From Ctena decussata (lineage: Eukaryota; Mollusca; Bivalvia; Lucinida; Lucinidae): a stretch of DNA of 64,000 bases. Shown here piece by piece: positions 11,921 through 20,948 of the stretch (positions are counted from its first letter, which is position 1; every line of letters starts with the position of its first letter). Location: contig OZ022503.1 in NCBI GenBank assembly GCA_963989385.1, positions 93,072,638 through 93,136,637 of the forward strand, in the 5' to 3' direction. The notes under the pieces were generated by a model. That model made no database searches. It saw only the letters and a list, made by a program, of their open reading frames with translations, and was not told the DNA's origin. The position numbers and the translations under genes were made by a program.

Positions 11921-13278
11921 GAGGGGGGCGTAGGGGGGAGGGGGCGTGGGGGGGGGGGGGGTGGAACTTGTCCTTAAATACAAATACATCATACCTTTTT
12001 CCGGTTTCGCGCAACAGCTCGAACGGTGGTGACAAAATATGAGACAGGGCTCTCTGTTCATGAATCTTATCATAGGCTTTGAATGCGATGTTAAACGTTA
12101 AAAATATAAAACAGAAGGTTTGATCCACTGTAAATTTCTTATCAAACAAAACAACTTACGGAATACTGAGATGTGCCAGTACCAGCCTTGTTCTGTGAGC
12201 ATAAGAACAGAATCTCATACTGTATATTCGTAGCACCCCTTTTCTGAGGGGAGGAAACCCTCTTCCTGAAACAGACACCTAAGACTTTTACAACTGCCAT
12301 ACCATATTCTAAAATTTTTAACATTATTTTTTTTTTTTTTTCATTTTCATTGCATATATTTTTAAAATATGTATACGTGCGCGCGCGCGCAATTTAACAT
12401 ACTAGTAATCCGAGTATGGATATACTATAATGCAATCCCAGCAGGCACGCAACGTTGAATTAGGGGATAACTGTATTCAAAATTGGCATTTGGGGAGGTA
12501 AATCATCGGTTTTATGGACGGAAATTTCGTTTTACGGCGACGCGCCAGCGGAGCCGTAAAAAAGCAATTTGCGACCATAAAACCGACGATTTACCTCCCT
12601 AAATGACAATTTTCAATACAGTTATCCCCATTCTAATGCACTTTTCACATTTTCACCTTTAAAAGTATGCTACTTTGCACGCATAGCAAACGCTTTCAGC
12701 GACGTAAAATCAGACGTCAACCAACGAGAAGCGACGTTACGTAATGACGTCGGGTTTGCGACAGTAAATCGCAGGATTTACTGTCGCAAATTTTTGACGT
12801 TATCCAATCAGACGTCGCGTTACATACGTGAGTGCATTAGAATCAACATTGATTTCACGTCACGATCTTGAATCAGCGTTGATTCAACGTTGTGTGCCTG
12901 CTTGGTTGGTCAAAGCATATCAAAATTAATTATTAACAGCCTTTTACGCTAACCACTCTCGTACTTTGCAAATCTCTCCTGTATGCTCGTATTTCTGTTT
13001 ATGTGCGATTCTGTGTGTTAAGATCTGCACAGTCTGATCATAGTCTTCCTTATAGTAATTCCTGATCACAGCAATTGTTTCGCGAAGACATTCTCCCAGA
13101 ATGTGGTTGTTCGTTCCTTATAATGACCATTGAGCCACACTGCCAGTTATATTCTTATTTGATGAAATTAATGAATTAAACATAAAGCGACAACATCCGA
13201 ACAGGTGTTTGATATAAAAAGTATACATATAAAAGAAAATAATAGCCACTTACCTGCCGAAAAACACCTTTGGTCCAT
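7248..13278 (-). CDS. GSTO: Omega-class glutathione S-transferase, five coding exons
   Basis: Cytosolic thiol transferase/dehydroascorbate reductase family. Exons in transcript order: 13278-13254, 12265-12160, 11771-11552, 9986-9860, 7486-7248. All introns are GT-AG (donors GTAAGT, GTAAGT, GTAATA, GTAATG) and phases fit, giving 717 nt and 238 residues; human GSTO1 has 241. The start is fixed by an in-frame TAA two codons upstream of ATG. Residues 1-20 resemble the omega N-terminal extension (FPPL at 12-15). The thioredoxin-fold domain has MRFCSYAHRT with catalytic Cys28, KPEWF at 55-59, cis-Pro in MVPVLE (Val68-Pro69) and glutathione-binding Glu80-Ser81. The helical domain runs from about 118 and ends YDTGL, as omega GSTs end in D-Y-x-x-GL. 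Ser29 replaces the usual Pro after the catalytic Cys, and YPHMER replaces the usual WPWFER. I infer a working gene; omega 1 versus 2 cannot be resolved. Confidence 0.93.
7567..7808. repeat. Foldback MITE in GST intron 4
   Basis: Arms of about 90 bp (7567-7658 and 7718-7808) are nearly perfect inverted copies. They start GAGCCGCGACACGAGAAAAC and include TGTGCGCCCAGCGCAGAC and CAGTCTGATCAGA. The spacer is about 60 bp. Confidence 0.9.
7857..7992. repeat. Low-complexity tract: (TTTC)n, then an A-rich run
   Basis: A TTTC repeat at about 7857-7873 and about 30 consecutive A around 7940-7970, inside GST intron 4. Confidence 0.9.
8267..9152. repeat. 47 bp minisatellite in GST intron 4, about 19 units
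   Basis: The unit starts TTTTATTACTTGAACTGTG and includes TTGGTCACTTAGCATACAG. Units are nearly identical apart from marker variants (GTGATCT for GTGTTCT; CACTAAG for CACTTAG in the right third) and one truncated unit near 8620. The markers suggest that a block of several units was duplicated, and that the CACTAAG subtype spread later on the right. Confidence 0.95.
9548..9680. repeat. Dispersed repeat with ~30 bp internal periodicity, copy 1
   Basis: Starts CAGTCCGCCAATTTTCGCTT and contains about four variants of GCTTCCTGCMGAGACTGTCC. A second copy is at 59845-59985. It lies in GST intron 4. Confidence 0.85.
10500..11150. repeat. Four tandem copies of a ~140-190 bp repeat in GST intron 3
   Basis: Each copy starts near AAGTCAGTGGACCRTGACAT (about 10506, 10694, 10832, 11000) and ends near TACAAAAATCTTAACCTTGC or GGACAAAAATCTTAAC. 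Copies differ by internal deletions. Confidence 0.85.
11151..11275. repeat. (ACGT)n block and GC hairpin with A-rich tail
   Basis: Follows the last unit of the array directly. An ACGTACGT-rich palindromic stretch (11158-11216) is followed by a GGCCCCGGCCATGCC ... GGCGGGGC hairpin and AATAAAAAAAAG. The order array, palindromic simple repeat, GC hairpin, A-tail suggests the 3' end of one composite element. Confidence 0.65.
11308..11445. repeat. Truncated copy of the 60362-60605 foldback MITE
   Basis: Shares AACGACGTCGTTAGTTTACG-type ends, the ACGTTAAAATTTCAAACGTA stretch and AACTTTTGCAGTGCAAA with the complete copy at 60362-60605 and the partial copy at 50700-50850. It lies in GST intron 3. 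Confidence 0.75.
11865..11962. repeat. (GT)25 microsatellite followed by G-run tract
   Basis: Twenty-five GT units (11865-11914), then several runs of four or more G up to 11962. It sits in GST intron 2, so the transcript carries C-runs and (CA)25 ending about 94 nt before the exon 3 acceptor. CA repeats near splice sites are known to affect splicing; an effect here is inference. The plus-strand G-runs could form a quadruplex. Confidence 0.95.
12462..12630. repeat. Nested MITE with GGGGATAACTG ends
   Basis: Arms start GGGGATAACTGTATTCAAAA and include GGAGGTAAATCATCGGTTTT; the right arm is the complement with few changes. The unpaired centre contains TTTACGGCGACGCGCCAGCG. Confidence 0.85.
12755..12790. 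repeat. Perfect 16 bp-arm palindrome
   Basis: TTTGCGACAGTAAATC, a four-base loop GCAG, then the exact complement. It lies in the right part of the nested MITE region. Confidence 0.9.
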
Positions 13279-13406
13279 GGGTTAAGTAAATCTACGCACA
13301 CGGCAGGATACTGTACGTCAAATATTGACTAAGGGAAATAAATAAGATAAACTTCTGTTGCGATAAATTTTTGAGTTACTGCGCTTACATTATACCCAGT
13401 GGTAAC
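13279..13406 (-). promoter_or_regulatory. Presumed proximal promoter/5' UTR of the GST gene
   Basis: The 128 bp between the start codon and the transposon at 13407. On the minus strand it contains AT-rich TATCTTATTTATTT and an AP-1-like TTAGTCA. No clear TATA box with initiator could be fixed. An upstream non-coding exon is also possible. Assigned by position only. Confidence 0.4.
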
Positions 13407-14561
13407 TGTCAGAGAGTGGTTTTTCCCCCTTTCCCCCCGGAAAAATGGCTATAGGAAGGACGGCTATATAGTGGATTGTCCGGACCTCATAGAGCCATTT
13501 TCCCCCATAGTAATTTTCCTCCACCGGGAAATTGGCTATTAGTGATTTTGGTATGGCTATTGGTCGGAACGAAACAGAACGGAATGGAACAGAGACATTT
13601 TACGGAATTAAATCGCTTAAGAAATGTATCAGTTCTTCAAGGGAGATCATAAACATGATAAATTCCAAAAAATCAATATGCAAATTTAGCAACTATATTC
13701 TTATAATAATCAATAATTACTAATTTAAGGAACGAGAAGGGTGTGTTTTTTTTTTGGACGGACGCTCGGCGCCCCGTTACTGCGGCTATGGATTCGTTCC
13801 GCTGAGGTGCGGGGGTAACGTCGATATGAGAATTGAAATATGATGATGATGGTGTGATTTTTCCCATCGCAGATATTTATATATGTACACATACATGTGT
13901 ACACATGCAAGCTTACAGGAAGATGTACGAACAGGTGCTTCGTCCAGTCATGTTTGACTTAGTAGGGAGTTTATAACATTGAAAATAATAATCGGACGTG
14001 TGTCCCGATGGAAGTCAAGCCCACGACTCCTGCGTGAAAGGCGATCACTATTCCAGGCGCTCCGCTGCGCGCACGCACAGATGAACACTTGTACAAACAC
14101 AAAATTATACAAATTTATGCACATAGCCACGTTCACTCATAGCCGTTTTTTGCCTGACATGGAAATGCAAAACGCCTACCTGTTTTCCCCAAACCAAGAC
14201 AGACTGATGGACACATGCATGCGGTTCCAGCATCAAATTTTACGATTTTACAGACAGATACTCGTATTTCGGTTTCAGTTATGAACCTCACTATTATGAT
14301 TGGAGAAGGATCAAATTCCGCTATGTAGCGTGTTTTCCTGCAATCATATTACCAGGGGGAAAATCCACTATAGAGGAGTAAAACGGCTATGCAAAAACAC
14401 GTATAGTAGATTTTCCCCGGGGATAATTGGCTATATAGTCATATTTCCGGGGGGAAATTCTACTATATAGCCATTTTTCCGGTGGGAAATTCTACTATGG
14501 AAAAATCATAGTCAATTTTCCGGGGGGGAAATCTACTAGGGGGGAAAGCTACTCTCTGACA
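13407..14561. mobile_element. Non-autonomous DNA transposon, TSD GTAAC
   Basis: Terminal inverted repeat TGTCAGAGAGT (left) and ACTCTCTGACA (right), flanked by identical GTAAC at 13402-13406 and 14562-14566. Both subterminal regions carry many copies of motifs like GGGGGAAATTCTACTATA and TATAGCCATTTTTCC, in opposite orientation at the two ends. The interior (about 13580-14340) has only short ORFs without a transposase. Confidence 0.85.
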
Positions 14562-14584
14562 GTAACAATGTTTTATCAGCTGAA

Positions 14585-14692
14585 TGGAACCCCGTTTACG
14601 GTTGAAAAGATCCCCGCCTCCAGCGGGATTCGAATCCGGAGTATAGTTCAGTAGGCATACGCTAAACCCACTGAGCTACCTACCATGGAGGT
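14585..14692 (-). mobile_element. tRNA-derived SINE, family 1
   Basis: On the minus strand, A-box-like TAGCTCAGTGGGTTTAGC and B-box GGATTCGAATCCCG, then CGGGGATCTTTTCAACCG and GGGGTTCCATT. The same body is seen at 30948-31145, 32276-32415 and 38294-38400. Confidence 0.8.
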
Positions 14693-14957
14693 TAAAGGCA
14701 GCAATATGGGAAATATGCTGTGCCCAAAATACGATCCACTGCAGCTACGGGAATGTTTTTTTAGCTATGTCATGTTATTTCCAACAATGTGGCATTGGTG
14801 ACAAGTAAAGGCTATGAACAGACTGCACTTATCACATCAACCATCTATGGAAATGGCCAAGACCATACCGTCAACAGTGAGGTCTCTAAATTCGTGTCAA
14901 CAATGCATTTTCTTATTGAAATAATGCTCACTTTGAAGGCGATATAATCACGTTTAA

Positions 14958-15062
14958 AAGGGTCATATGATAAACAGAACCTTACACTCGGGGTCATATC
15001 ATATGAAGGTTCGTTTCATAAATTCTAATGAAATGACCACTCGTGCAAAAACTTGTATATAA
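14958..15062. repeat. Inverted-repeat element with GGTCATATGATAAA end, copy 1
   Basis: GGGTCATATGATAAACAGAA and the AATGACCACTCGTGCAA side match the copy at 33015-33145. The internal ATCATATGA and TTCATAAATT parts form a weak hairpin. Confidence 0.6.
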
Positions 15063-15498
15063 TGGGAGCGTTCAGCAAAAAGCTATAATGAGGTCTATTT
15101 CAGCTGTTTCAGGGAATGTTATCTAATTAAGAGGTCCACAGAATGCTACGCCCACTTTTATAACACTCGAGAAAAACGAGTTCAAAGTTTTGATTGGCTT
15201 GCATTTTACAGAAGCTGTGTAATATATATCTCGTTGATATTCTGTGTGTTGGAAAACAAAGGTTGTTTATCCGTATCAAGATTAAAGGCGAAAGATTCGC
15301 ATTTCTGTATAGAGCTTCTTCAATATCCCTAAGTCCAAAAGTGTGCATAAATAAATGAAGGGCAATGCTCCCCGAAAACGCACATGATTAAGAGTAAAGA
15401 AAGTCTGGGATAAGAACCCCTAAAACCAGCACAGGCACTTCATGTAGGCCTAATTTTTATTTCAGAATTTGGAGGTAGGACAGGAGAACTGTTATGTC

Positions 15499-15724
15499 CA
15501 GGGGCCGTATTTATAAAACAACTTAAGTCGTTGCTATGTTCTTGCTAGGGCTAAATTTCTATGAAGGAGATTCCCTACAACAATGAAATTTGCTCTGGAG
15601 GAACAGTCTTTTGTAGACTGTTCCTCTAGAGCAAATTTCATAGTTGTAGGGAACCTCCTTCATCGAAATTCAGTCTTAGCAACAGCATAGCAACCAATAA
15701 GTCGTTTTATAAATACGGCCCCTG
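15499..15724. repeat. Foldback MITE with CAGGGGCCGTATTTATAAA ends, copy 1
   Basis: Complete copy with long arms that include CTACAACAATGAAATTTGCT and AGAGGAACAGTC-type centres, ending AAATACGGCCCCTG. Other copies are at 46545-46705 and 59263-59487. Confidence 0.92.
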
Positions 15725-16597
15725 GTCACCTGTACTGCACCAAAAATGTTCACAGATTTGAAAATTGACTCAGTTTTTCTTCATGTCTGGAGAAAAGTCT
15801 ATTAAAGGGACATGCCTTTCTTTCATGCTACTTTGTACACTAAATTATGCAAGTCATTCGATTAATTCTACATATAACTTTACAAAATTTAGATCTGATC
15901 TTTGCGGGCAGTGAAAAAAAAATATTTGCTAAAAAAATGTTGTAAAATCAAAGCATTCCAAATCAAACTTTGTTTTCAAAATAAGGACATAGGGCATTAT
16001 ATAGCATTCAGCCGATTAGGCAGATTTATCATCAGGGGGCACTGAACATATCCCGATCCATAACCAGACTGCAAATATGCGCCGGCTGGTCTGTGTGTGT
16101 GTGCACTCTGCTTCGAAGTCAACTGTAATGAGGCGACCCGTTATGTGTGCATTTTCTTTCTTTCTTTTTTTTCTCTTTTTTTTTTAATACGTTACCATTC
16201 CGTAACTTTGATTCTTTTTCAAGATTCTGAAACAGTGTACACAGGATATCTACCTTTCGCCGGCGAAATATAAACTTGTTTTATACAATAAAATGGTTAC
16301 CAAGCAACCACGCATGTTACTTATGATAGGCCAAAGGTTAAACAACCTTTCAACAAGGTCACCTCAAAAATGAATTAGATTCAGATCTATTTCTACCGAG
16401 CTTTCATGTGTTGAAAGGTGCCACATCCATGTATTTTTCTGTTAGATTACATCTGGTAGTGTATGTAGCTATGGGTAATAACTATCCTTCTGTGACAATT
16501 GGACAAAGTGTTCTAAAATTTCCATCAATTTGATTGTATACTGACTATGTCGTGAAGTTTTAACTCATTAATGCATAATGCGTTCTTAATGACACAT
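15725..16597. other. No gene seen
   Basis: AT-rich sequence with a short TG run (about 16093-16105) and T-rich tract (about 16153-16187). No supported coding exon. Confidence 0.5.
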
Positions 16598-16669
16598 TTG
16601 CAAACAGCGTAGACCCAGATTAGACGCCGCGTTATGCGGCGTGTAATCAGGCAGGGCCTGCCTGTTTGC
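16598..16669. repeat. Hairpin family copy
   Basis: Starts TTGCAAACAGCGTAGACCCA, has the centre GACGCCGCGTTATGCGGCGT and ends CCTGTTTGCA. The GC-rich centre is a perfect stem. Confidence 0.8.
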
Positions 16670-16802
16670 ATTGAATACAGAATTTTTTTGAATACAATTA
16701 CTATCGATACCTCGAACGCTGCTATCTCAAAATACCGTTTGAAATTAGAAATACAGTTTGGAATAATTTCTAATTTTATTAACAATTCAACTCATTTCAT
16801 CT

Positions 16803-16870
16803 CAAACTATCGATATCTCAAAGTTTATTTTCTGGCACCAGATACTAAACTTTGAGATATCGATAGTTTG
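16803..16870. repeat. 24 bp-arm hairpin
   Basis: CAAACTATCGATATCTCAAA and its complement flank a roughly 20-base loop. Confidence 0.9.
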
Positions 16871-17597
16871 TGAAGAACTTCCACTTTGAGATACTGAGAG
16901 TTGACAGTAAAACAAAATCAGAAACCCCTTTTTGGAAATAGACCTGCCCGAAGTACGAAGTAGAAGAGTTTATGCGTCATTTATGGACTTGGAATTTCAA
17001 GGGGAGCAACTCTGCAATTTTCATTTTCCCCTCCTTTCTCAATTGGGCTCAACTCTCAAAAGAAGAGATTTGCTCCCCTTGTTATAGATAACTAAATAAA
17101 TACCGATGGGGCGGCTCTAATCAGAGGCTATTACATGGCTCGCTACCGGAATTATCACCTAAACCCAGCGTTATCTGAAATTCTGGTATAGTGTCAGTAA
17201 ACTGCAGAATCATACAGACTGGTCTTTGACAGAACCTGCAGGGAGCTAATTTGCATCGTGTGGGGGTGAGTAAATCTTAATTGGAAATCTATTCCGTGAA
17301 TCAGGAGAGCGATTAAATGGTTGCCGCTGAAATATGTACGATAAATGGCAGCATTCATTCCGACATAACGCAAGTCAATTTCTTCTTCCTCCTCCTCTTC
17401 TGCTGCTTGTATCAAATATTTGTCCTTTTTATCGTCCCAGATTAAAAAAAAAACTAGAGATGATGCATTATAAGAAAACTTGCTAGCCGCCAGCGGTATA
17501 ATTGGGTGCCTGGTCAGACATACTCAGCCCTTAAACATCGAATAGAAAGTTAAGCTGCCAGTAGGACTGCACAAGAGGCAACGGGGTCTATTTGATA
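16871..17597. other. No gene seen
   Basis: Unique-looking sequence. A short TTCTTCCTCC-type pyrimidine tract (about 17381-17403) explains a Glu-rich spurious ORF. Confidence 0.5.
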
Positions 17598-17910
17598 TGC
17601 ATGTTTCCACGTAAGGCAGGACACAAACTTCCTTTCAAAACCGGTAAGTCGGGATCAAACTGATCAAACGAAAAAGTGACAGGACAGCATAAGTGCACCG
17701 ACTGAGCTGGACATACGCGCTTCATAGCTTACCTTACGAATCTTTTCCTGCAATCAAGCTTATTTTCGGTTTTGAAAAAGTTGAATTCGACTAATATGGA
17801 AACTTTTTCGGTTTTGAAAGAAAGACAGTTTGAGCCCGACTTATATAGAAACATACATCATTTCGGTTGGGAAAGTAAGTTTGTGTACGACTTACATGGA
17901 AACATGCGAA
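17598..17910. repeat. Inverted-repeat element with GCATGTTTCCAYGTAAG ends
   Basis: The left arm GCATGTTTCCACGTAAG ... ACACAAACTT is mirrored by GTAAGTTTGTGTACGACTTA ... GGAAACATGC on the right. Inner diverged direct copies of TTTCGGTTTTGAAA are present. Confidence 0.7.
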
Positions 17911-18086
17911 TCAAAAAGGCTCTAGTTGCATCTTTTGCAATCCTATTTGCAGCTTAATCCATTAATACTCAGTGCACTCTCCTATCTGTTTATATTGGAT
18001 GAGCCCATTTGTCATTTAAGGGTTCTTTGGTTCAGTTTGTTTTTATCATTTTTAATCCATTTTAAGCAGAAATACTATTTGTCTTA

Positions 18087-18153
18087 TGCAAATAGTGTAG
18101 ACCCTGATAAGAAGCCGCGTTTTGCGGCGTCTGATCTGGGTCTGGAATGTTTG
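18087..18153. repeat. Hairpin family copy, partly decayed
   Basis: ATGCAAATAGTGTAGACCCT, centre GAAGCCGCGTTTTGCGGCGT, then CTGATCTGGGTCTGGA. Same layout as 16598-16669. Confidence 0.75.
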
Positions 18154-20261
18154 CCTATGTCCCATTTTTGGCATTAATGGGTTGAAATCATATTTTCATT
18201 GTGGGCTAAACAGAGTTATCTTCTCGGTATGACGCTAATTGGTGGTTAATCCTGTCTTTGACGCCTCTAACTGGTATATAAGTGTGTTTGGATAACAAGA
18301 CGGTAAGATAAATAAATCATTTTAGCAGCAGAAAGATGATCAGGTCTGATTTATGGTGATTATCTAATCTAATCATCAGCTGACAGGCTGCCAAAAATTG
18401 CGGTTTATTTCGGACCTGCCATCACCTCTCTCATTTGCCTCTCCAATATAAGACCTACCATGGCTGGAATAAGTTTGTGAATATATAGAATTTATCAGTT
18501 CCATGAAAAAATAATAATGATAAAATAGATTAATCAGTAAAATAGGCTTAATTTCATGACATGATATTGAATAATTAAGTTCTTTTTTTTTGAAAGAAAA
18601 GGCTTGTATGGCAATGCGCTTACCAGAAACGACAATAATGAGTCCCGAAACAACAAAACGCGTTTCATGGTTTTCCAGCTTTGTAAAAGATAAGTCTAAC
18701 AATTTTATTGTAATGTTATCGACACTCAAAACTAAGCTGTTTGCCTCAGAATTTCTTTTCTTTTCGCCCAACAACAAATTTTATGAAGTAAAAACTCCGA
18801 CCCGAAAACACGCATCTACATTGTAATATATTTTCACTCAGTTGAAATTCTGTGGCAATTAAAATACAGATATAAATGCATTATAGACCAAAATGCAAAG
18901 TAAGGGATCACGGTTAAAGGCTAGCTGCCGAGCATTTTCCAAACATAAACGTTTCTTTACCTGATATCTGCAACTTTTTGTCAATTTGTTGCAGAATGTA
19001 GGTTTTACTTATTTTTTTCTTTTCTTTTTTGTTAGGGTTCGTGATGGAGGGGAGAAGTACCAGTTATTTGCAAAAGATATGATGCTTAAATCTTCAGCAT
19101 TCTCCATTTGTTGCTGATGAGCAAGAAGACTAAGGTCCCATCCCATGTTCGTGTGTCCTAGATGTCCGTCCCCTTAAATATTTACCTACCACTTGAAATC
19201 AACACTGTCTGTGTCATTATCAGAAGACACGGAGAAGCGGGCTGCAAATAAGCCTCAATATATTTTTCAATTTATGTTTTTTTGTTTTTTTTTGGTTCCT
19301 CCATATTCAGTTCGACAGGGTGCACATGTTAGAGAGGGCTTTTTTGTCGAGTTCTTTCTCGAAATATAGAAATATCACGAAGTTCCCACAAGTTGCTTTT
19401 GCAAAGCCTGTAGAGGCGAACCTTATTTTCTATAGTTCTTGTCCAATAGCATGAAAGGATCAGTCATGCATTCATGAGAGTTGGAGACATGTCGGCCGCT
19501 TTTAACAATGTAGCATTTATATTTTAACAGTTCCCACGTATGTCTCTATTGAAGACGTACACGTTTTTCTACGCTACGTTAGAATTAATGGCACATCTTA
19601 ACATAACTGTTTTAACGGAGCCATGTTTTTCTTAGAAATTTTAAGATATGTCAGATAAATTGTACCTTGCTGAGAAAACATGCCTCAGGTCGCATGTTAA
19701 GACCAGCCAGCCCACATGTCGCAATCTCATCAGAGCACACACAGTCCTATCATTCAGTGATAGGACCATTTATATGTCGCAAAGCGAAATGCGCATTCCC
19801 TGGCGAGACTGTGCACGTGCGAATACCGATCTGGGCATGCACCATTTTTGTTTGCCCAGAACAGAATTTCTTTGCACGTGTCCGATTTGTTCAGAGCTAC
19901 GGTGACAAATTGGTCCATCAAATTGCGTGGAGATTGGAACAGAGATCTCGTGAAAGATGTCATGTTTTATTAGAAATTAGAAGATTTTATATTAAGTAGC
20001 TTTTCATGAGGTGGTAACATACTGAACAAGTACATGGTACCATTATAACGGAGCTGTTCTGTTAGAAAATATGTCCTACGACATGTACAAACCGTACATT
20101 CCCATATCAGCATGTGTAAATACGACATTGCCAGCTAAGCGCGCGAATATTTACTCCAACAAAATGCTTTCATCATCTTGGACTTATGAGTATTATTACC
20201 GAGTTTGGAAATGGACCATATCATGACTTCCATGATATGGCTCATTCATTGCCCATTATTG
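18154..20261. other. No gene seen
   Basis: Short ORFs on both strands without recognisable domains or exon structure. A small hairpin TCCTATCATTCAGTGATAGG lies near 19744. Confidence 0.5.
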
Positions 20262-20275
20262 TCCTTTGAGATCAG

Positions 20276-20549
20276 GCCGGGCCGCGTAGCGCAATCGGCT
20301 GGGCAGCTGACTCATAAGTCAGAGGTCCTGGATTCAAAACCCGGTCTGGCCACATACTTTCGTTTCTCCTTCCGCTGATTCAAGAAGGGCAGTTGTCAGT
20401 TACTGGCGAAAGTATGTGCACTTAGTACTGGTTAACTGCTTAGGAGGTAGCCTGGCCAGGAATAGTGTGGTTAGGTTAACTGACCGTCCCGACATGACCA
20501 TAGCTGTTTACCGTGGATGTTAAGAATCAAATCAATCAATCAATCAAAA
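20276..20549 (+). mobile_element. tRNA-derived SINE, family 2, copy 1, TSD of 14 bp
   Basis: The head resembles elongator tRNA-Met: acceptor GCCGGGC pairs with GTCTGGC, A-box TAGCGCAATCGG, anticodon region TGACTCATAAGTCAG (CAT), and a decayed B-box GGATTCAAAACCC. The body contains TTCCGCTGATTCAAGAAGGG and GCACTTAGTACTGGTTAACT. The tail is AATC repeats. Flanked by TCCTTTGAGATCAG on both sides (20262-20275 and 20550-20563). Confidence 0.93.
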
Positions 20550-20882
20550 TCCTTTGAGATCAGATGATATATTCTGAGAAATCGGAAGTTTTATATTGGT
20601 TAAGACTGTTATTCTTAATAATTTTGGACACTTTTTGATACTAGTCAGTCATTGAATCGACTGCCTCATTAAAGTATGTTTTTACTCTGGCTTTCGTCAC
20701 CAGATTTTGCCAGAGGCACTGATGAGGCTTGTATAGCCGAAATCTCGAAGTATGGTCCATGTTCCTGAAAAGTGTTCTCTCTCCTTCGATATTCAGATCA
20801 TCCTTATCGTTTAAACCTGGTTTATAATACCTCACTTAGCTGTACGGTTACTGTTAGTTGGCCAGTTCCACAGATGGCTGAT

Positions 20883-20948
20883 GTGACAAGTATAGGCTCT
20901 GATCAGACTGCACTCAAGTTCAGTCTGATCAGAGCCTTTGCTTGTCAC
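20883..20948. repeat. Hairpin family variant
   Basis: GTGACAAGTATAGGCTCTGA and CAGTCTGATC pair with the complement that ends CTTGTCAC; the loop is CACTCAAGTT. Related to the CAGTCTGATCAGA core at 7567-7808. Confidence 0.8.

Larger units (their letters stand above)
12437..12905. repeat. MITE with CCCAGCAGGCACGCAACGTT ends, interrupted by other elements
   Basis: The left end CAGCAGGCACGCAACGTTGA and right end TCAACGTTGTGTGCCTGCTT are inverted copies. Related short copies are at 22033-22118, 36327-36400 and 50209-50305. This one is enlarged by nested inverted-repeat sequence (12462-12630 and about 12640-12835). It lies in GST intron 1. Confidence 0.85.

Noticed and set aside
11768..12149. Pro/His- or Val/Cys-rich ORFs
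   Set aside because: Translations of the (GT)n and G-run tract inside GST intron 2.
13532..14284. Transposase inside the GTAAC-flanked element
   Set aside because: Only short frames without any catalytic motif; the element is non-autonomous.
18376..18777. 133-codon minus-strand ORF
   Set aside because: No recognisable domain, low-complexity hydrophobic middle, and no exon-like borders or neighbours.
19667..19999. 110-codon plus-strand ORF overlapping an 85-codon one
   Set aside because: No domain, no splice context, and alternative frames equally open.
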